Under the pieces are notes generated by a model. It saw nothing but the letters and a program-made list of their open reading frames with translations, was not told the DNA's origin and made no database searches. This document shows, piece by piece, positions 28,801-44,100 of a stretch of DNA of 64,000 bases. Made by a program: the position numbers and the translations under genes. Within the stretch, counting starts at the first letter, position 1. Every line of letters begins with the position of its first letter. The DNA comes from Temnothorax longispinosus (taxonomy: Eukaryota; Arthropoda; Insecta; Hymenoptera; Formicidae): the NCBI RefSeq assembly GCF_030848805.1, contig NC_092360.1, positions 12,586,001 through 12,650,000 of the forward strand, read 5' to 3'.

Positions 28801-31800
28801 CAGTAATTAGCCAGGAGCGACTGGTCGACAACTGGCTTACATATGTAATCTTAATATTACTCTACATTAAGATTTAAAAAGAAAAGAAAATTATATGTGC
28901 ACGTTGCGCAGCATTGCGCTGCAGTGAGACACGATATGCAGCATTAATAAAATTTCACGTGACGCGAGAATAATACGACAAAAAAAAAACGCGCCGCTCT
29001 TGTCCTCCCAAGCTTGAAGGAAACTTAAATATTCAATAGACACGAGGACCGTGGTACTGTTTATTCAATAATAGATGACACAACGTATTTCAGTCGGAGA
29101 GACATATTGACCCATATCAGAGAAAACTTATCTTTGATAATAAAAGTATACGAATTATTGTTTTATATTACTGTCAAAAGTGTGTATTAATGCCGTATAT
29201 GCATAAGATACACCGAGAAAATAGAGTTCGCGTTACGAGTATAAAGTCACCTTGTGACTCTTGCTCTTTTTAAGCTCTTTTAACTCCGGTACCGGAGTAT
29301 CTGCAGAAAAAAGCGGAGTGCCGTAATACTTTATATTGGATCATCAAAATACTCTTTATATTGGATTATCATAATACTTCTTACGAGACGGGCGTGTGCA
29401 AAGTTCCTTCAAGCGATCTCATTTTCTCTCGTCGTACAATGCGGTTTCGCAAAACGAACATGACATGAACACACGGTCTTTCAACCGATATAGCCGCGCG
29501 CAAAATAATCCAGGTCGCTGAAATAGAAATTGCGCGATTAATACTTAATTACACGTCGCGGCAATTTCGTGGCGCTTCTACAACCGCCGCACTTTTGTCA
29601 CGTGAACTCTATGCGAGACCTTAATGCGAATAAAATATTAAACCCTTTTATTTAGCGCGAATATAAATCGAACGATAAGAAGGTAGTAGCGACGAGATTT
29701 CGTCTTTATTAGGCGATTTTTCTCTTGACTTGCTGGAATTGCTTTCTCAGAATCTCTTTATCATAGATGATTCATTATTCTGACATGATATACAAAAGAT
29801 GTCAAAAATTATAATACGGGCAAGAAAGAAATGGCGCCTTTTGCAAAAGGATTAAGACAGGTTCAAAATAAATTTTAAATTCTTTGAATTTTAAATTATT
29901 TTCGAGAGAAACAAAATCTCTATTATGTTTCGTAATCTACACCGTTAAATTTTGAGTGTTATATTATACTCAATTTGAGTCATTTTTAACCGTTCCTATA
30001 TAAGTCGCCACTCCTACTTAATGTGTCGTTAATTTAATTAAAACAACGGAGTTAAAATAATACTATTTTGTGTCAAAATAATAAATTTTAACATACAGTT
30101 AAAAATAACAAAATGTTATTTAATTCAAGATATTGGTTCAGTTTTATCCTTTAACATTTAACGGTGTATCATTCTCAATATATTTTGTAAAATTATCTTC
30201 TAAAATTTTTATGACAAATCTTTCGTCCAATACAAGCTTGTATTAGCGTACATTAAATGTGATTATGTGTGTTTCGATCGAATTTATAAATATAAGTAAG
30301 CCGAGATTAAAATGTTCGTGTAGTGTGCTATACGCGGCGAATTACGTATAACTTACGCTATAACCGACGACTATACGTGATACGGTAAAAGTATTGGCGC
30401 TTTATTTCGCGTATGGCAACAAAATCGTGCCGATTTATAACTGGCTCGATCCAAAACACGACCGTCTCTATCCCCGGCGCGACGGAAGTAGATACGTACG
30501 TCATCGGTCAGCCGGCGTGTTATCGGCACAATACGTGCGCTCTCGCGGAATTCGTTTCGCTAACTTTAGATTCCGCTCGCTGTAATTTAATTACACGACG
30601 GCGCAAACTAGAATGCCGCCGCCACCGCCGTCGTTGCCGCCGCCGTCGCTGCCCCGGATGAAATATGTCAATGAATTTATCGTAGCCGCCGGGGCCGGAC
30701 ATTTATTCGCGCTGCAAAAGTGAATTCGATTTCTCGCCGGGCGTTTTGATTTATTCGCCGTGATAGATTGGATAGATTATGTAGTCGCGCGAAAAAAGCC
30801 GAGCCAAGACGTCGCCCGGATGGGCGATCGATCGATACGTAACGTCACCCATCTGTAATCCTTAACAATACGCCGTTCCCCCCCCCCCCCCCGCTGGCGT
30901 TTAGGTGGCTTGCGGCGAAATTCCTTGAGCGATTCTTCAGCTTTCCGGGAGAGTATACCGGGTAGAGATTCTCGGCGGAATGCGGGACGAATTAATTACT
31001 CCCCTGTATTAATATCTCACGGGAAAGCCATTGTGTTGCATGCAGCCAGCATATGTCGACCGATAATTACCCCGTTGTTGAAGATCCCTCGTCCGATAGC
31101 TGCGACGTGATTGCGCGCAACCCGGCTCATTAACGCTAATTAATCGAGGTATTCAATTAAGATAAAATTCTCCGTGAAATTCTTCGGTATCGAATACTTC
31201 GGGAATGCCTAGGCACAAGCCTTATCGCACGGTGTATCGTCGTGTCATGTCGTCGTGCCGATAGTTATCATGCGCGACGCGCGCGTGAGATGCTTATTAC
31301 GACGCTCGATAACGCGCGTCGAAGATCCATCGATCGGTCGACGCGGCGGCGCGGCGCGGCGGCACGGTACCCACTACCCCGCGTGGCCGCGCATCTAACT
31401 GGGTCCATTAACGCCAAGCTAATTAATGTATCTGATTAAGCAAGGCATCGACGCACATGTATCATCTCAAGTCCCGGCCACGCTCGATCCATATAATATC
31501 TGGGGTATATCTCGATATATGTAATAGTTGCATCGCGAACCTGCCTGCATAAGTTATGCGAGCGGTACATCGTCGCCACGGTGCGGGCATAAATCTTCGT
31601 TATTTGACGTAATAGCCACTCGCGTGCGGTCTCGCACGCACGTATGTACACGCACGCCATAGATTATTATTATTATAAATTCTCGTGACGTATATATACG
31701 TCCCGGCGACGTTCTTACGAATTTCAGCGGCGCGCGCGGCGCGACGATGATGTACGCCCGCGAGGCCGCCCCCCCCCCCCCGTGCGATCGACGAAGATTC

Positions 31801-32041
31801 ATGTGACGCAAATTCCGTAAACATAGAATAATATGCCGAGTCTGGTACCCTATCGGCCTGTATATAGGATGTTCCGGGACTAATGTACCGTTAAATCTCC
31901 TAAGGAATCTGTCAACGGCAGGATATCCGATAACTCTCTTGGGTCGACGTCCTCCGCGCGTGTTCTAAAGACGTATACTCGTCAGACACTCTCGGAAAGA
32001 CTTTAACTCTATACATATAGGTATACATATAAACACACACA

Positions 32042-32118
<77 letters not shown>

Positions 32119-35100
32119 ACTCTCCCCTAAGAGACAGAAGTTCGTTAAGCGCTCGCGTAATAACAAGACAGCCTGTTCCCAGTTAAGTAAATAGCATGCG
32201 TATAAATACCTACATTATATTCGAGTAAGGTGTTTTTGGGTGTTAGACACTCTTATTTGGAATTAAATCTATTTTATGCGCGTAGAAACTATTCTTCGCT
32301 CCATATACTAATAATACCCAGTTCTTAACCATCTCAAAATTGTTATTGTTACACACAAACTGCATCAGCAAATTGAAAACTTCTTTAAAAATTCAAAACT
32401 TAAAATTTGACAGAAATAACTGATTGAAAACAGAATATAAATCTAAAATTTCTTTCCAGTTTTCAACCTGAAATTGTCAACAACACTTTTTGCTGGAATT
32501 TTTTCACTATATATAGGAAAAAGAAATTATAGAAGACGATAAAATTATATTTTATGAGAAAAGAACTGTTAGTTTGATATATAAGTTATTTGTATGGCAG
32601 GATTATATATCGCGTGGAGAGAGAACAAAACTATTAAAAATAAATTAATTCTGTATTTAGTTCTCATCACGTATAGTCTAAAAGCTAAAAGGACCTTCCA
32701 ATCATATTTGATATTCGAAACATCTCTATAGACCCGAAATATTTAGGATACGTTATACCTGACGCTGTTTCGCTCTCGTTAGATAATTGAGATGGACCGA
32801 CCGAATTCCCAAATAGAACAAAAAGCAAACCTTCCCCCCCCGCCCTCTCACCCTCCATACTTCGCTTCTACGCGTATATGTCCATGCGACCCACGCGCGA
32901 CAGATCGACGTGCATTTTTCACGATGCAGCCGATATTGCGGCCCGTTGAATTATGCATACACGGCGCAGATATCATTTCGATAGCTGGCACGGACGCTTG
33001 GCGTGAGCGATCTGTCACTGATGCTTAATGACCGGCATTAATTGGTTATTGTCAGTGCCTCGACCATATCGATCGCGATATCCTGTGTTTCCGCGACATC
33101 GCGACGTACTCGTCCTCGACGCTCGCTTTTATCGGGAAACCAGAAACAAGTTCTATTTGATGCCCGAGACAATGAAATTATTTGGAGTAAGTCTCCTCTT
33201 AAGCCGGAAGTTCAATCCACTTCTTGAAAACGGTAGGGATACGCGGTGATCGCGTATATGCGTCGTGCGCGCATCGAGTTTAACTATTATCAACAATTTC
33301 GATGTAAAAATCTGCACTTTACATTTTCAGCGTCGTCGTGTTGTGTAAGTCCATTTCACCGATGTGTTCTGTAAGTTCTTTTCACCGCGGTGCAGTTTCT
33401 GAGCATTCGAGATTTTTCGCGGCAAACTTTTATATTAATTTATTTCCGCAAGTTCGTGCGCGCTTTCGAGTATTACAGAACAATGTACATGAATTGGCTC
33501 TCGTCCTATCCTAACGGTTCCGTGAGTTCAGTTCTTGGAGAGAATTCCAAGCGAGAGGACGTTACGATAAATGATTGGTGTATACGTATTATTCGATCGG
33601 TTATTTATAAAGCTCGCTATTGCTTATTATATTGCGAATGCACTGCGCGATATCTGCGTACACGCGGAAATACGAAATCGCGTTTGTCATGAAACGCGAA
33701 TCCGCCTTTCCGGCACGTAATCGCGTAACGCTCGTCGCTCTCCAACTCGTGACCTTTATTGCAACCTTATGACATCCCTAAGATATTTTTCGACGATCGC
33801 CAGGATAAGAGGATAAAGGTTCGCCTTTCGTACTAGCCTGCGCGATGCATGGACAGGGACGCTGTCCGGAGCGGCATCCCTTTCCAGGCGTCTTCCCCCT
33901 CTCCCTCCCTCTCAAGATCGGACGTCTTTCGACAACTGTGCAAAGTACAAAGGGGATGCAATACGCAGGCACCGGATACCGTCCGGAATTTTATGACTGA
34001 TCTAATCAATGAAGGGTTCTAGTCTCTATATGTGCGCCGGATATCCCGCATGCTCTACAGCTCCTCCACTTCTACGTCCAAAGTATTATTGAATTTCCAG
34101 ACGAGACGGACTAGACTTCCGTCCTGAGCCGAGGTCGCAGGGGACCCTTTGTCAGCTTACACCGAATATCTTCTTTCGTTCGTGGAAGTGAATGTCAATT
34201 GCAGATACTACCGGAGATAACGATCGATCGCCCCCCCCCCCTGCACCCGAATCGTTGATGAACGCGTTCGGATACGTAATAACTAAGCTAGAATTCTTTC
34301 AATTTTAATGATAATTTTATGATAAAAATCGTAGACCGTGAATCCTATAAAACATTCTTACTTTATACGTATATCTTCCCATATTTTAAAAAATTTTATC
34401 AAATGGAAAAATGTAACGCATGTGTATACACTTAAATACATTTCTTTCATTTGTTTTAATTGTCACGTCGTTATCTTAGTTCAGAGAAAAATGTGTGCTT
34501 CAAACAATGTTCCATGAAATACATTCTCAAAGATATAATCGATCATTTGCCAAAATGGTCCATCTGTCAAAACAATCCATTTGTCAAGTGGCTTCCAGAA
34601 GAGATACACAGTATATCTTTCACAGGATTATATACAGGGATTATACATATACAGGTTCCACGACCTCGACATCCTTTTTTCTATTTCTAACATATATAAT
34701 CTAACAAGAAGTACAAAGTTTATTTCGATAGAAAGCGTAGACTCTATTGTTATTATTTTCATATTACGACAGAGAAAGTTAATTAGCACGGTAAAATGTG
34801 GGAGTATCTTGAACATATTAACATATGCAGTTTCTCCATTTGCGAACCGCTCTGTGAATAGTTCGCAAAGTACATACTTGAAAATGCGGGAGAAAATGCG
34901 GGGTTTTCTCCACTTTTTTTCTCCCGCAGCGTAAAGAGTTGCGTGCAGCCGCAGGCTTATTTTCTTACCGAGTGGGTAACAATGTACTTTCAGTTGCCAT
35001 GAATTGTGAAACGATGTTAGTAACTGTTTCCTGGAGAATATAATAGGGGAAAACGTTGTTCAAGAACATATGCGAGTGCCCCCCACCCTGTCCGAACAAT

Positions 35101-38100
35101 GAAGACATGCTCTACTAATGGCGCACCATTGCAATATGTAGATTACAGGATATATACATGTATATTGCGTATTATGTATATTACGGCGATATCAGATACC
35201 GTGTCGACTGAGGTTGACACGAAACTCGGGAATGGTGCAGGGACATGAATTCCATCGTTAATGCTTAATTACGGGTAGTGCTTAATAATCATATTAGCCT
35301 TCGACGTATACTATAGAATTTACATGTCGATCATTCCTCGATACAGACCATCGACGAAAATATCTAATCCTGTTACTGATGTATCTACTAGATAAAGGAT
35401 ATTCTGCGAAACAGGCGCCAACTATATTTCGTTTAATTTTAAAAATGGTTAATTAATTAAGTAATTAATCCTATATGTTATATCTATCTATATATTTATA
35501 TAAAAGAATGTTATATGATTCTTTTGAAATAAGCTAAGAATATTTGATTGCATTATATATTCCGTCTGTTAAGGTTTAATTCATCCCAAGTAATTTTCAA
35601 CGTTAAGTAACTCTCTTATTATCCATGGCTCAATATAAAACTCGCTATTTTCATTATTATTATTTTTAACGATCACAATTAGAAAGTAACAGCACAGATT
35701 CTTGTCCAGATCGTTGTATCCCCTTTGTCTACGTGCCTCGCGAATTATTAAAGTTTAATAATTTAATGGATCATTTGACGTGTCATGAAACAGATATCGT
35801 GTACTTTTGCTATCAAATAACATTTATCGTCGCATCAATGCTGTCGTAAAAGATAAACTCGCGCGACGCGAGGCTTACATTCTCACCGCACGAACCAACA
35901 TTTACATTTCCAGTCGTGCCAGTATGCCAGCACGGCCAGACGAAGGTATTTGGCGTTGCGCGACAGGAGACCGCGAGGATCCCCTGCGAGCTAGAGGCGA
36001 ACCCGTCGGAAGTATCGTTCACCTGGAAATTCAATAATACAATGGAAGCGGTGGACATTCCTCAGGCGCACGTCACGAGCGACCGTACACGCTCGACAGC
36101 ATCCTACACACCGATGACCGAGCTGGACTATGGCACTCTCCTTTGCTGGGGCAGCAATGACCAGGGCACTCAGCTCGAGCCGTGCGTCTACCATATCGTG
36201 CCAGCTGGTAAGTGCTCGACCTTACTGGGCTTCTGAAAAATTGCTTCGGATCTGGCCCACATACGTCTCACGATGTTCTCGCGCGATCCGCGTACTCCTC
36301 TTCGCTATGATCGATTTGCTAAGAAATATTTACGTTCTATTTAGATTCATTCGCGCGTCCCTACATAAGCATCAGTTTATCTGCGCGTCGATACCGAAAA
36401 TAAGAATTATTAAAATACAGACGCGTTTTTCGTGCTTGGATATATCATAATTAAATGCGTCACTGCATTTTACATTGTAATTGCTGCGTAATACATTTTG
36501 AAACCAATTACGATGCAATTAATAATTTCACAAAAATTTATTACATGCAAATAGTCTAAAGTGGGCATAATTAAATAATGCAATAAACGGAATGTATTAC
36601 CTGAGTTGGAATCGTAATCGCGTGTGCTACATTTGAATTTTTTGAAGCGCGACTGAATTAAAACACAAACATGTAAATTACATAAATGACATGTGCATAA
36701 ATGATGCGACGTTTGATATTTTTGTATACGCGGCTGGTGCAAATCGCTGATATTAACATTGTCGCCACCCAGGTGAATAAATCAAACGGAACGAAGACGG
36801 ATAAATCTTTCGATGACGTCACAGCTGCGACACAACTTTTTAGAGTACAGCAATCGATTTTAGTAGACGAATGTTGCGCCGTTCTAAAACTCTTGAAAAG
36901 CGCATTCGATAGATTCGATGCATTTACTCTTCTTGTCGTCGAAACACTATCATCCGACATCCGGTAAATTATAAATGCAACGCGTTCTGCAATTCACTGC
37001 GTCTTCATCGAATTATCGGCATCTCGATAAACCGGAAAGGGAACTCGATGTAACTTAAAAATAAATCAACGCGCTTCTCGAATTTTTTACTTGTAATACT
37101 TTTTCTTGTACTTTTAAAATGCTCGGGAATGAGTAAAAAATGTTAATATAAAGTTAACAGACATAATGGTATTTAAAATAAGAAAGAAAGTAAATTCAGA
37201 ACCGTTTTTACATTTACGTCTATTATTATGACGACAAGAGAATTGCGATGTTTTGTACCGAGTATATGCATTTGTAAACTTTTTATTAATACTGTCAGCC
37301 CTTTATTTTAACTAACTCTTTGCAATTGCAATTTATATTAAACATATATTATTATATCTTTGATGCATCAATATAACTTTACATTTAACAGAAGAACTCC
37401 CAGATACACTCGTGAATTATTAGAAAAGTAGCAAGTCATTGCAAATTTTATTACAAAGATTTTTTGTATTATTATTTTCTATTAATGTTCGATTTCCACA
37501 ATTATGATTTATATTATAAATATTTCAAACTATCGGCACATATATTAATACGCGGTTTGTTGAAAGTCAATATATATTTAATACAGTGTAAAATACAGTC
37601 AATTTAACATGGTGTAATACCAAGAAAATTATGCTCGAAATATATTCGCGCAAAACATTGGAAAGAAATATCGCCACATTTTTATCGCCGCAGTAAGCAT
37701 AAAGATTCGCGTGCAAACGGGTTAAGGGACGCAAGCATTTTTACACACGTCGCGAAAGAATCCGTTTTCCGCCGAGGGAAAATCCCCCTCGTTTGCAAAG
37801 GTGGGGACAGGTCGTAGACGAACGGGCATCAATACGTGACAAACGCAATTTTAGTACTGCACTTGGCACTAAACTACTGGAACAAGCAATAAAAACCGTC
37901 ATTAAAGTGAACGTTGCGTAAAAGGGACATGTCAATTTGAGTACCGTAGTCGCTCGGACAAAAACGAAAATTCAAACTAAACTCGTATCGGCCGATAAGA
38001 GGCGATCAAATCTGTATAGAAGAGCGCACGTGAGACAGTTGCTCTGTCAGCAGCTTTTTTGAAAGCTTCATTTTCGTCTAAAATAGGTGATTGTTTCATT

Positions 38101-41100
38101 TTGTGGAGAGTCTTTAAACTTTATGTGAAACTGCGCGTATAGATAAAAAACTGAACAACAGTAAGTGGATGTATAGTATTATTCCTTTGGGCATTTGAGA
38201 TCAATTCTTGTGTCAAATTTTCCTATAAATATACAACGGCATATAAATAATTTAAAAATAGAATAGAATTTGCTCAATTAAACAATTCCGATTTAAATCA
38301 ATTACCTCTTTAAATATTAGATGAAATTACGTGATTAAATTAATTAACACAGTTCTCACACGATACCCAGCACTATACAAACGATTCCTACCATCATGAT
38401 CGTTTGCGGGATCAATTTTGTCGGATCAGATATTTACCTCTATGAGTATCATAGAATACCTTCGAAATTCGCCAATTAAGCATTCATTCACGTTCGCTAA
38501 TTACGTTGCTAATCAACACGCAGAATCGTGACCGTTACTGACGCTGATCGCGCGCGAATCCAACAGGCCGCCCGGACATGCCGCACAACTGCTCCTTGTT
38601 AAATCAAACCACCGACTCGATCTACGTGGAATGCATCGAGGGCTTTGACGGCGGCCTGCCGCAAAAGTTCACGATGCAGGTGGACCGCGAGGCCGGGTCC
38701 GGCAAGAGCGGCCCCACGACCATCTACAATCAGACGAGCAAGGTGCCCGTCTTCTCCGTCAGCAATCTGGACCCCGGCAGCAACTACGAGGTTTCCATTT
38801 ACTCGACTAACGCCAAAGGTCGCAGCGAGACCGTGCATTTTCGCGCCACCACCCTGAATCTCCCTGAGAGGCGAACAGGTGAGTCGTCCGGCCGCGAACA
38901 ACCGTACTGAGAGAATGATCGATCACGAGTCGATCCGCGATCGACCACGAAGTCGTCCACGATGTACTTGCCCAGACGATTCATAAGTAAGCCTCGAACG
39001 ACGCGAAGCATTCTGAAGTGGTGCGGTATTGTTATAGATAGAGATTGGAAGGATGTACCGCGGAGTTTTAAGCAGCTTTGTGTTTCGAGTGGAGTTCTCA
39101 TTATGATACTGCAATAGCAATAACGCTAACAATAGTGATAACAGTAATGATAATAATCATAGAAATTATAACAGCAGTAATTCATTTAAAAATTCAGATA
39201 CATTTTTATATACGCTTCATGTTCACTAATTTACAAGTATTTCTCAACTACTTATAAAGAAATTCCATGTATATGTGGTTTTACGGATATTTAAGACATT
39301 TAAATTCACACAGATTTTATTTAGGTTTTTATTTTACTACGTCGAAGGATTTTGAATATTATCTAAGTAATTTCAGAATTACGTTTTCCTCACCCTCGGT
39401 GAGAAATCTTCTCAATCTCGGCGTAATAGACTCGATAGTTTATTGAATAGTCGCTCGCGCGTAGTCTCCCGATCGCGCCAATGCCGTAACAATACCGCCC
39501 GTATACTTTGCCACCGCGGCGTAAAGCGACGAATATCGTCGTAAATGCACGCGGGAATATATAAATGGAAGGCGCGATATAAAGGAAGCATCGTAGACGG
39601 ATATTGCTTATGAATCGATCTAATATTTTGAGCACTGTTCGCTACGCTGCACGGCCTTGCATCGTAGAGCTCGTGTGAACATGTTGATCCTCTCTCGTGC
39701 AATAACATCGTAACTCGATTTCAGCGGCTTTTTGAGTGGCCGCATGAAAGTTCACGAGTATATTACGCGTACTCGCGCACACGGCCCATAATATCGTGCA
39801 TTTGTGTTGATTCGCGCGAGATCATCCAGACACTTTACACTAGATATTCCTCATTACCGCCCGGAGTTGGACAAACAAACTACAGGATATATACGTACGG
39901 AAAAGTTCGAATCAGTAATAAGTTTATAATGGAATTCGATCTCCCCCCCCCCCTCCTTTATGGCGGAAATGTAGCTCATAATTTAATTAGGGAACAATTA
40001 AGCGAGGCTGTTTAATAAATGGGACATAGAATATTCACTGACGCTAATGTCAAATGTATGTTTAACGATAAATTATAAACAACTATTTATTTCATCTTCT
40101 TCTACACACTGCCAACGTATATTTTATAACTTCCTCAGGGAGCGACTCATTACATCCAAAATCTATTTGAAAACAAGTAAATTTAAGTTTTAACCAAAAC
40201 TACTTGTAAATAACTTACAATAATAGATATATGTATATATTCCGAAGAAAGCGCGGTACTTTATCTGCTTTGACGTGATTTTGTTATTCCTCCTCAGATG
40301 AAAAAAAAATTTAATAATACTTCTGTTTAAGATACGATGACAATCGAATAAGCCGCAGTTAGATTACGAAGTTATTACAACAGAAAGAATCATAATGAAT
40401 ATATCATAATGAATTCATAATGAAAGCTGGTTGAAGAAAGCATTCTTTCAAAATCATGTAATAATCCGTCATTTTGTGCACTTCAGCTTATATACTCAAT
40501 ACAATATTATTTTTATCATTTGTTCGCTATCACATACACAAAATACTTTGACAATGATGTGACGCTTATTAACTTTCCGAACATGAATATTATTCAGGAA
40601 CGAATGATATTACGTTTCGGTAATAATGGTACCTGACAAAATATAATGGATCACGTATGTAAAAGTTTCTTTTTCCGTATAACATATGTGCTCGTCTGAA
40701 ACAAATACATTTTTTGCGAGTTACGATGATATTGGATCCGTCCGTCCGAAATCCGCGTCTATTCATCATTATATATGGCGGTATTATCTCTTTACTTCAA
40801 TCAAAGCACACGTATGTCATGTGAAGCTGTAAGCGTGCTAGAGAGTTACGTGTAGAGAACTGCATCGAGATTGTAGCAGACGTACTTATGAAACGTACGT
40901 AATTATTAGATGTACACCGACGCATGATCGCTCGTCGTCAATGACCGTTTCGTACCTTCATTTTCATTATCGATAATAATTACTGACTGCGTTTACACAA
41001 CGGTTTATAATCCGGTTTAATAACTGCTGTATACTATCCGATCCAAAATTTTTCTTCTTTTGATCATAATGATTATTTAAATAGGAACATTAGGAACTTC

Positions 41101-44100
41101 TTTTTTTATTCTTAAACTACAGTTTCTGATATATGTATCAAAAGAGTTTGATTTAAATGTTTAGAGTGTAAAATAGGCTCATATTTAATTGATAAAAAGA
41201 AGAAAAATTTTGGATCAGATAGTATATACGATAGTTATAAAATCACACAGATTATAAAGCCAATGTATAAACGTAATCAATATCGGCAATTCAAAGGCGA
41301 AGTAAACAAGATAATTAGTAATAACTGCACGCATCAATATTATACACAGGCTGTCTCGAAAAGGTAAATGCATCTATCTTGCTGTTTCTTTTCTCTTGAA
41401 AAAAATCTTGTTATAAATCTCTTACTTATCAGAGCTCGTTGATAATAATTATTTATCGGCACAATATTTATTTTACACGAATCCGACGTTAATTAATAAA
41501 GAGATAACCTCTTCTCAAGTATATACCTATATATTTTCAATATTTCATGATCCTCTTCTTCAACGTAATGATAAATATCTTGATTTAAATAAAATCCAAG
41601 CGCAAATTACGTTAGAATATACTTTAGCCTGGTGCTCCTAAATTCATCCGCGTCGCGCGGGTACTGCATTTTCGGTAGTAGCTTCACGCTGTAACCCCAT
41701 TAAACAAATTTCTCGGCCTAATTTAAGCGCCGGCGACCCCGGTCCGCTCTGCCGCATTCTTCTAACTAATTGCTCACGATTAACCTGTGGATGGCACGTA
41801 GACAGACGTTAAGCGGTGTTACGCGCGTTAATAATGCGCGGCTAATAGGCGGCTGCGGAACCCGTCGGACTCCGCCGTTTATCCGCTCTACTGCGGCCTG
41901 GGCTGCAGCGGGATCCCGAGATAGGGGTAAACCAGACTATAAAAGGCTTTCCTATTTCGCATCAGCTGGCCCTCCTTCGTTACAAATCGCCTTTCCTTAC
42001 GCTACTCTCGCTCGATTTATATCCGACCCCCACCGCCGCCGCCGCCTGAACTAACAAGACTTTGCGATACGCGCTGCTTTTGCGAAGGAAGAAAAAAATC
42101 CGAGCTCGAAAGCGCCGCAAGTTTGGTTCTTAAAATGTTTAGTTAAACTCTATTCCACGGAATCGCACTGAAGGAAGAGATATATCGCGCGAATTTTTTT
42201 AGAAGACTGAGAGTTGTATATACGTTAACGAAAAACGAATGTGTATTTCTTACATTCGTTGAAATCTGAATTCGGGCTTGGACATTTGAAGAAGATACAC
42301 TTTGCTCGCGCAATATGAAAGCTGTAGACTGCGTTAAACGACTGCCGCGCCGCTCGAATGGCAGCTTTCGAGGCGATAAAAATGACAAAAATACGCGCAC
42401 GGATCGGCTCGTCTCGTTCGATGACTGGCAGGTATCGATTGCATTTTGACGTTTTGCATTAAAATACGTCGGTGCGCACAGCGTGACGAACGATTGGCAC
42501 ATTTCATGGAAATCCATCGGCGTGATCGAGCTCTCTCGAAGAGATCGCGCGCCATCAAGCTCGCGGAAACGCGAGGGCCCGCATTATGGCGGGCAATATT
42601 ACGACTGATTAAGCTCCGTTCGTTCAGGTATTACATGTCTTGACGATTCCTCGATGGATTGCAGTAAATTACGAGAGTGAAAAATACCGATTATTTTCGC
42701 GGTCAATCAATCTTTTCGAAAGTAAATCCAATTTAGGATCCGTCTAGAAAATATAAGAGAAATTAATGCGTTGAATGAATGTTTGGATTAAATGTTTTCC
42801 CCATTTCCAACTGATAAAGACATATTAACGAACACGTAGGATATTTTCGAATACGAGCTGTTCCATGCATCCAATTGTGATTTTACATAAAAGCATCCTG
42901 TTTATCAATTTCGAAAACTTTGAATATCGATATAATCTTGATGCGTATCTTTTACCACAAAATTCGTGAAATTCATAAAAGAAACAAGACATATCGCCTG
43001 CGATTGAATTTTTTCTTTACAATAAGATTGTATAAGTTCTAATTTCCAACCCTTCAATTTCTCAGATCTGTACAGACGAGAACACTTTCTAACTGGTTTG
43101 TTCGTCAGTCTGTCTTTAATTGCAACATTACACGAGCTCGTCGATTACCCCAAAGTTCATTGCTTAGAACAAGCCTATACCAGGCATCGCTATTGTCCAA
43201 TCGTGATCTCCCACCATTCATTTTCCCTACTCGCAAAACGACTCTCGGCCTCGCGTTGCCGTCGAAGTTGCCCTCGACTTCCCCGCTTCCCTTCGAAACT
43301 ATCCTCTCGCGCGCTCGCGAATCAGTTAGACGAAGGCTGAGGCTGGTGTGTTGTGCCACTTCCGGTAGCAGGTGAGAGGCTGGCGCAACCACCCTCGCCG
43401 GAGAATTGCACGATCCGCGAGGAGAGCCGGACGACCGTGCGGGTGAGCTGCGCCGAGAGCGAGTACTTCGACGCGAACACGGCCACCTACGTCCTGCAGG
43501 TCTTCGACGCCGACACCAGACGGCTGCTGGCGTCCGCAACGAGCCTGACGCCGAGCATGCTCGAGGTGACCAATCTGCCGGCCGAGAGGAGCTCGTCCGG
43601 CCTCATGCTGTCCCTCAGGATCATGACGGCGCACGCCATGAGCGACGCCACGGTCCTCCACAGTCCGCACTTTGTTCAGGAGGGTAATACCAATAAGGAG
43701 CACCACCGTTACCCAGGTAGGGCCCAGATACACAATGGATCGTCCTACCAACCCGCCCGCACCCCTGCCCTCGCCCCCCCCCCCCGTTATTGTGTCCCTG
43801 ATGGTGCTTTTGCGTCGCGATGAGCGACGTTGTCGTTGTGTTCGGGCGAGCTACAAAAATCGACTATTGTCGATTCTTTACCACTTGTACAATTCAAATT
43901 GTCCTTCTCCCGGCCGGTGACGTCTTGGAGAAGAGTACCGTCGCATCGCGTTCGCGAGATTCCGAAATCAAACGACTCATACTCGCGAGAGATATGTTCA
44001 TCCGAGTATACTCGTTCTACTATCCGTTTGAATTTACACCGTTCGAATACCGAATACTGCTGTTTCCGAATTATCTATCTATTACTGATAGCCCTAAGGC

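Noticed and set aside
43105..43751. Long minus-strand frames opposite exon 11
   Set aside because: They are shadows of the GC-rich coding exon on the plus strand.
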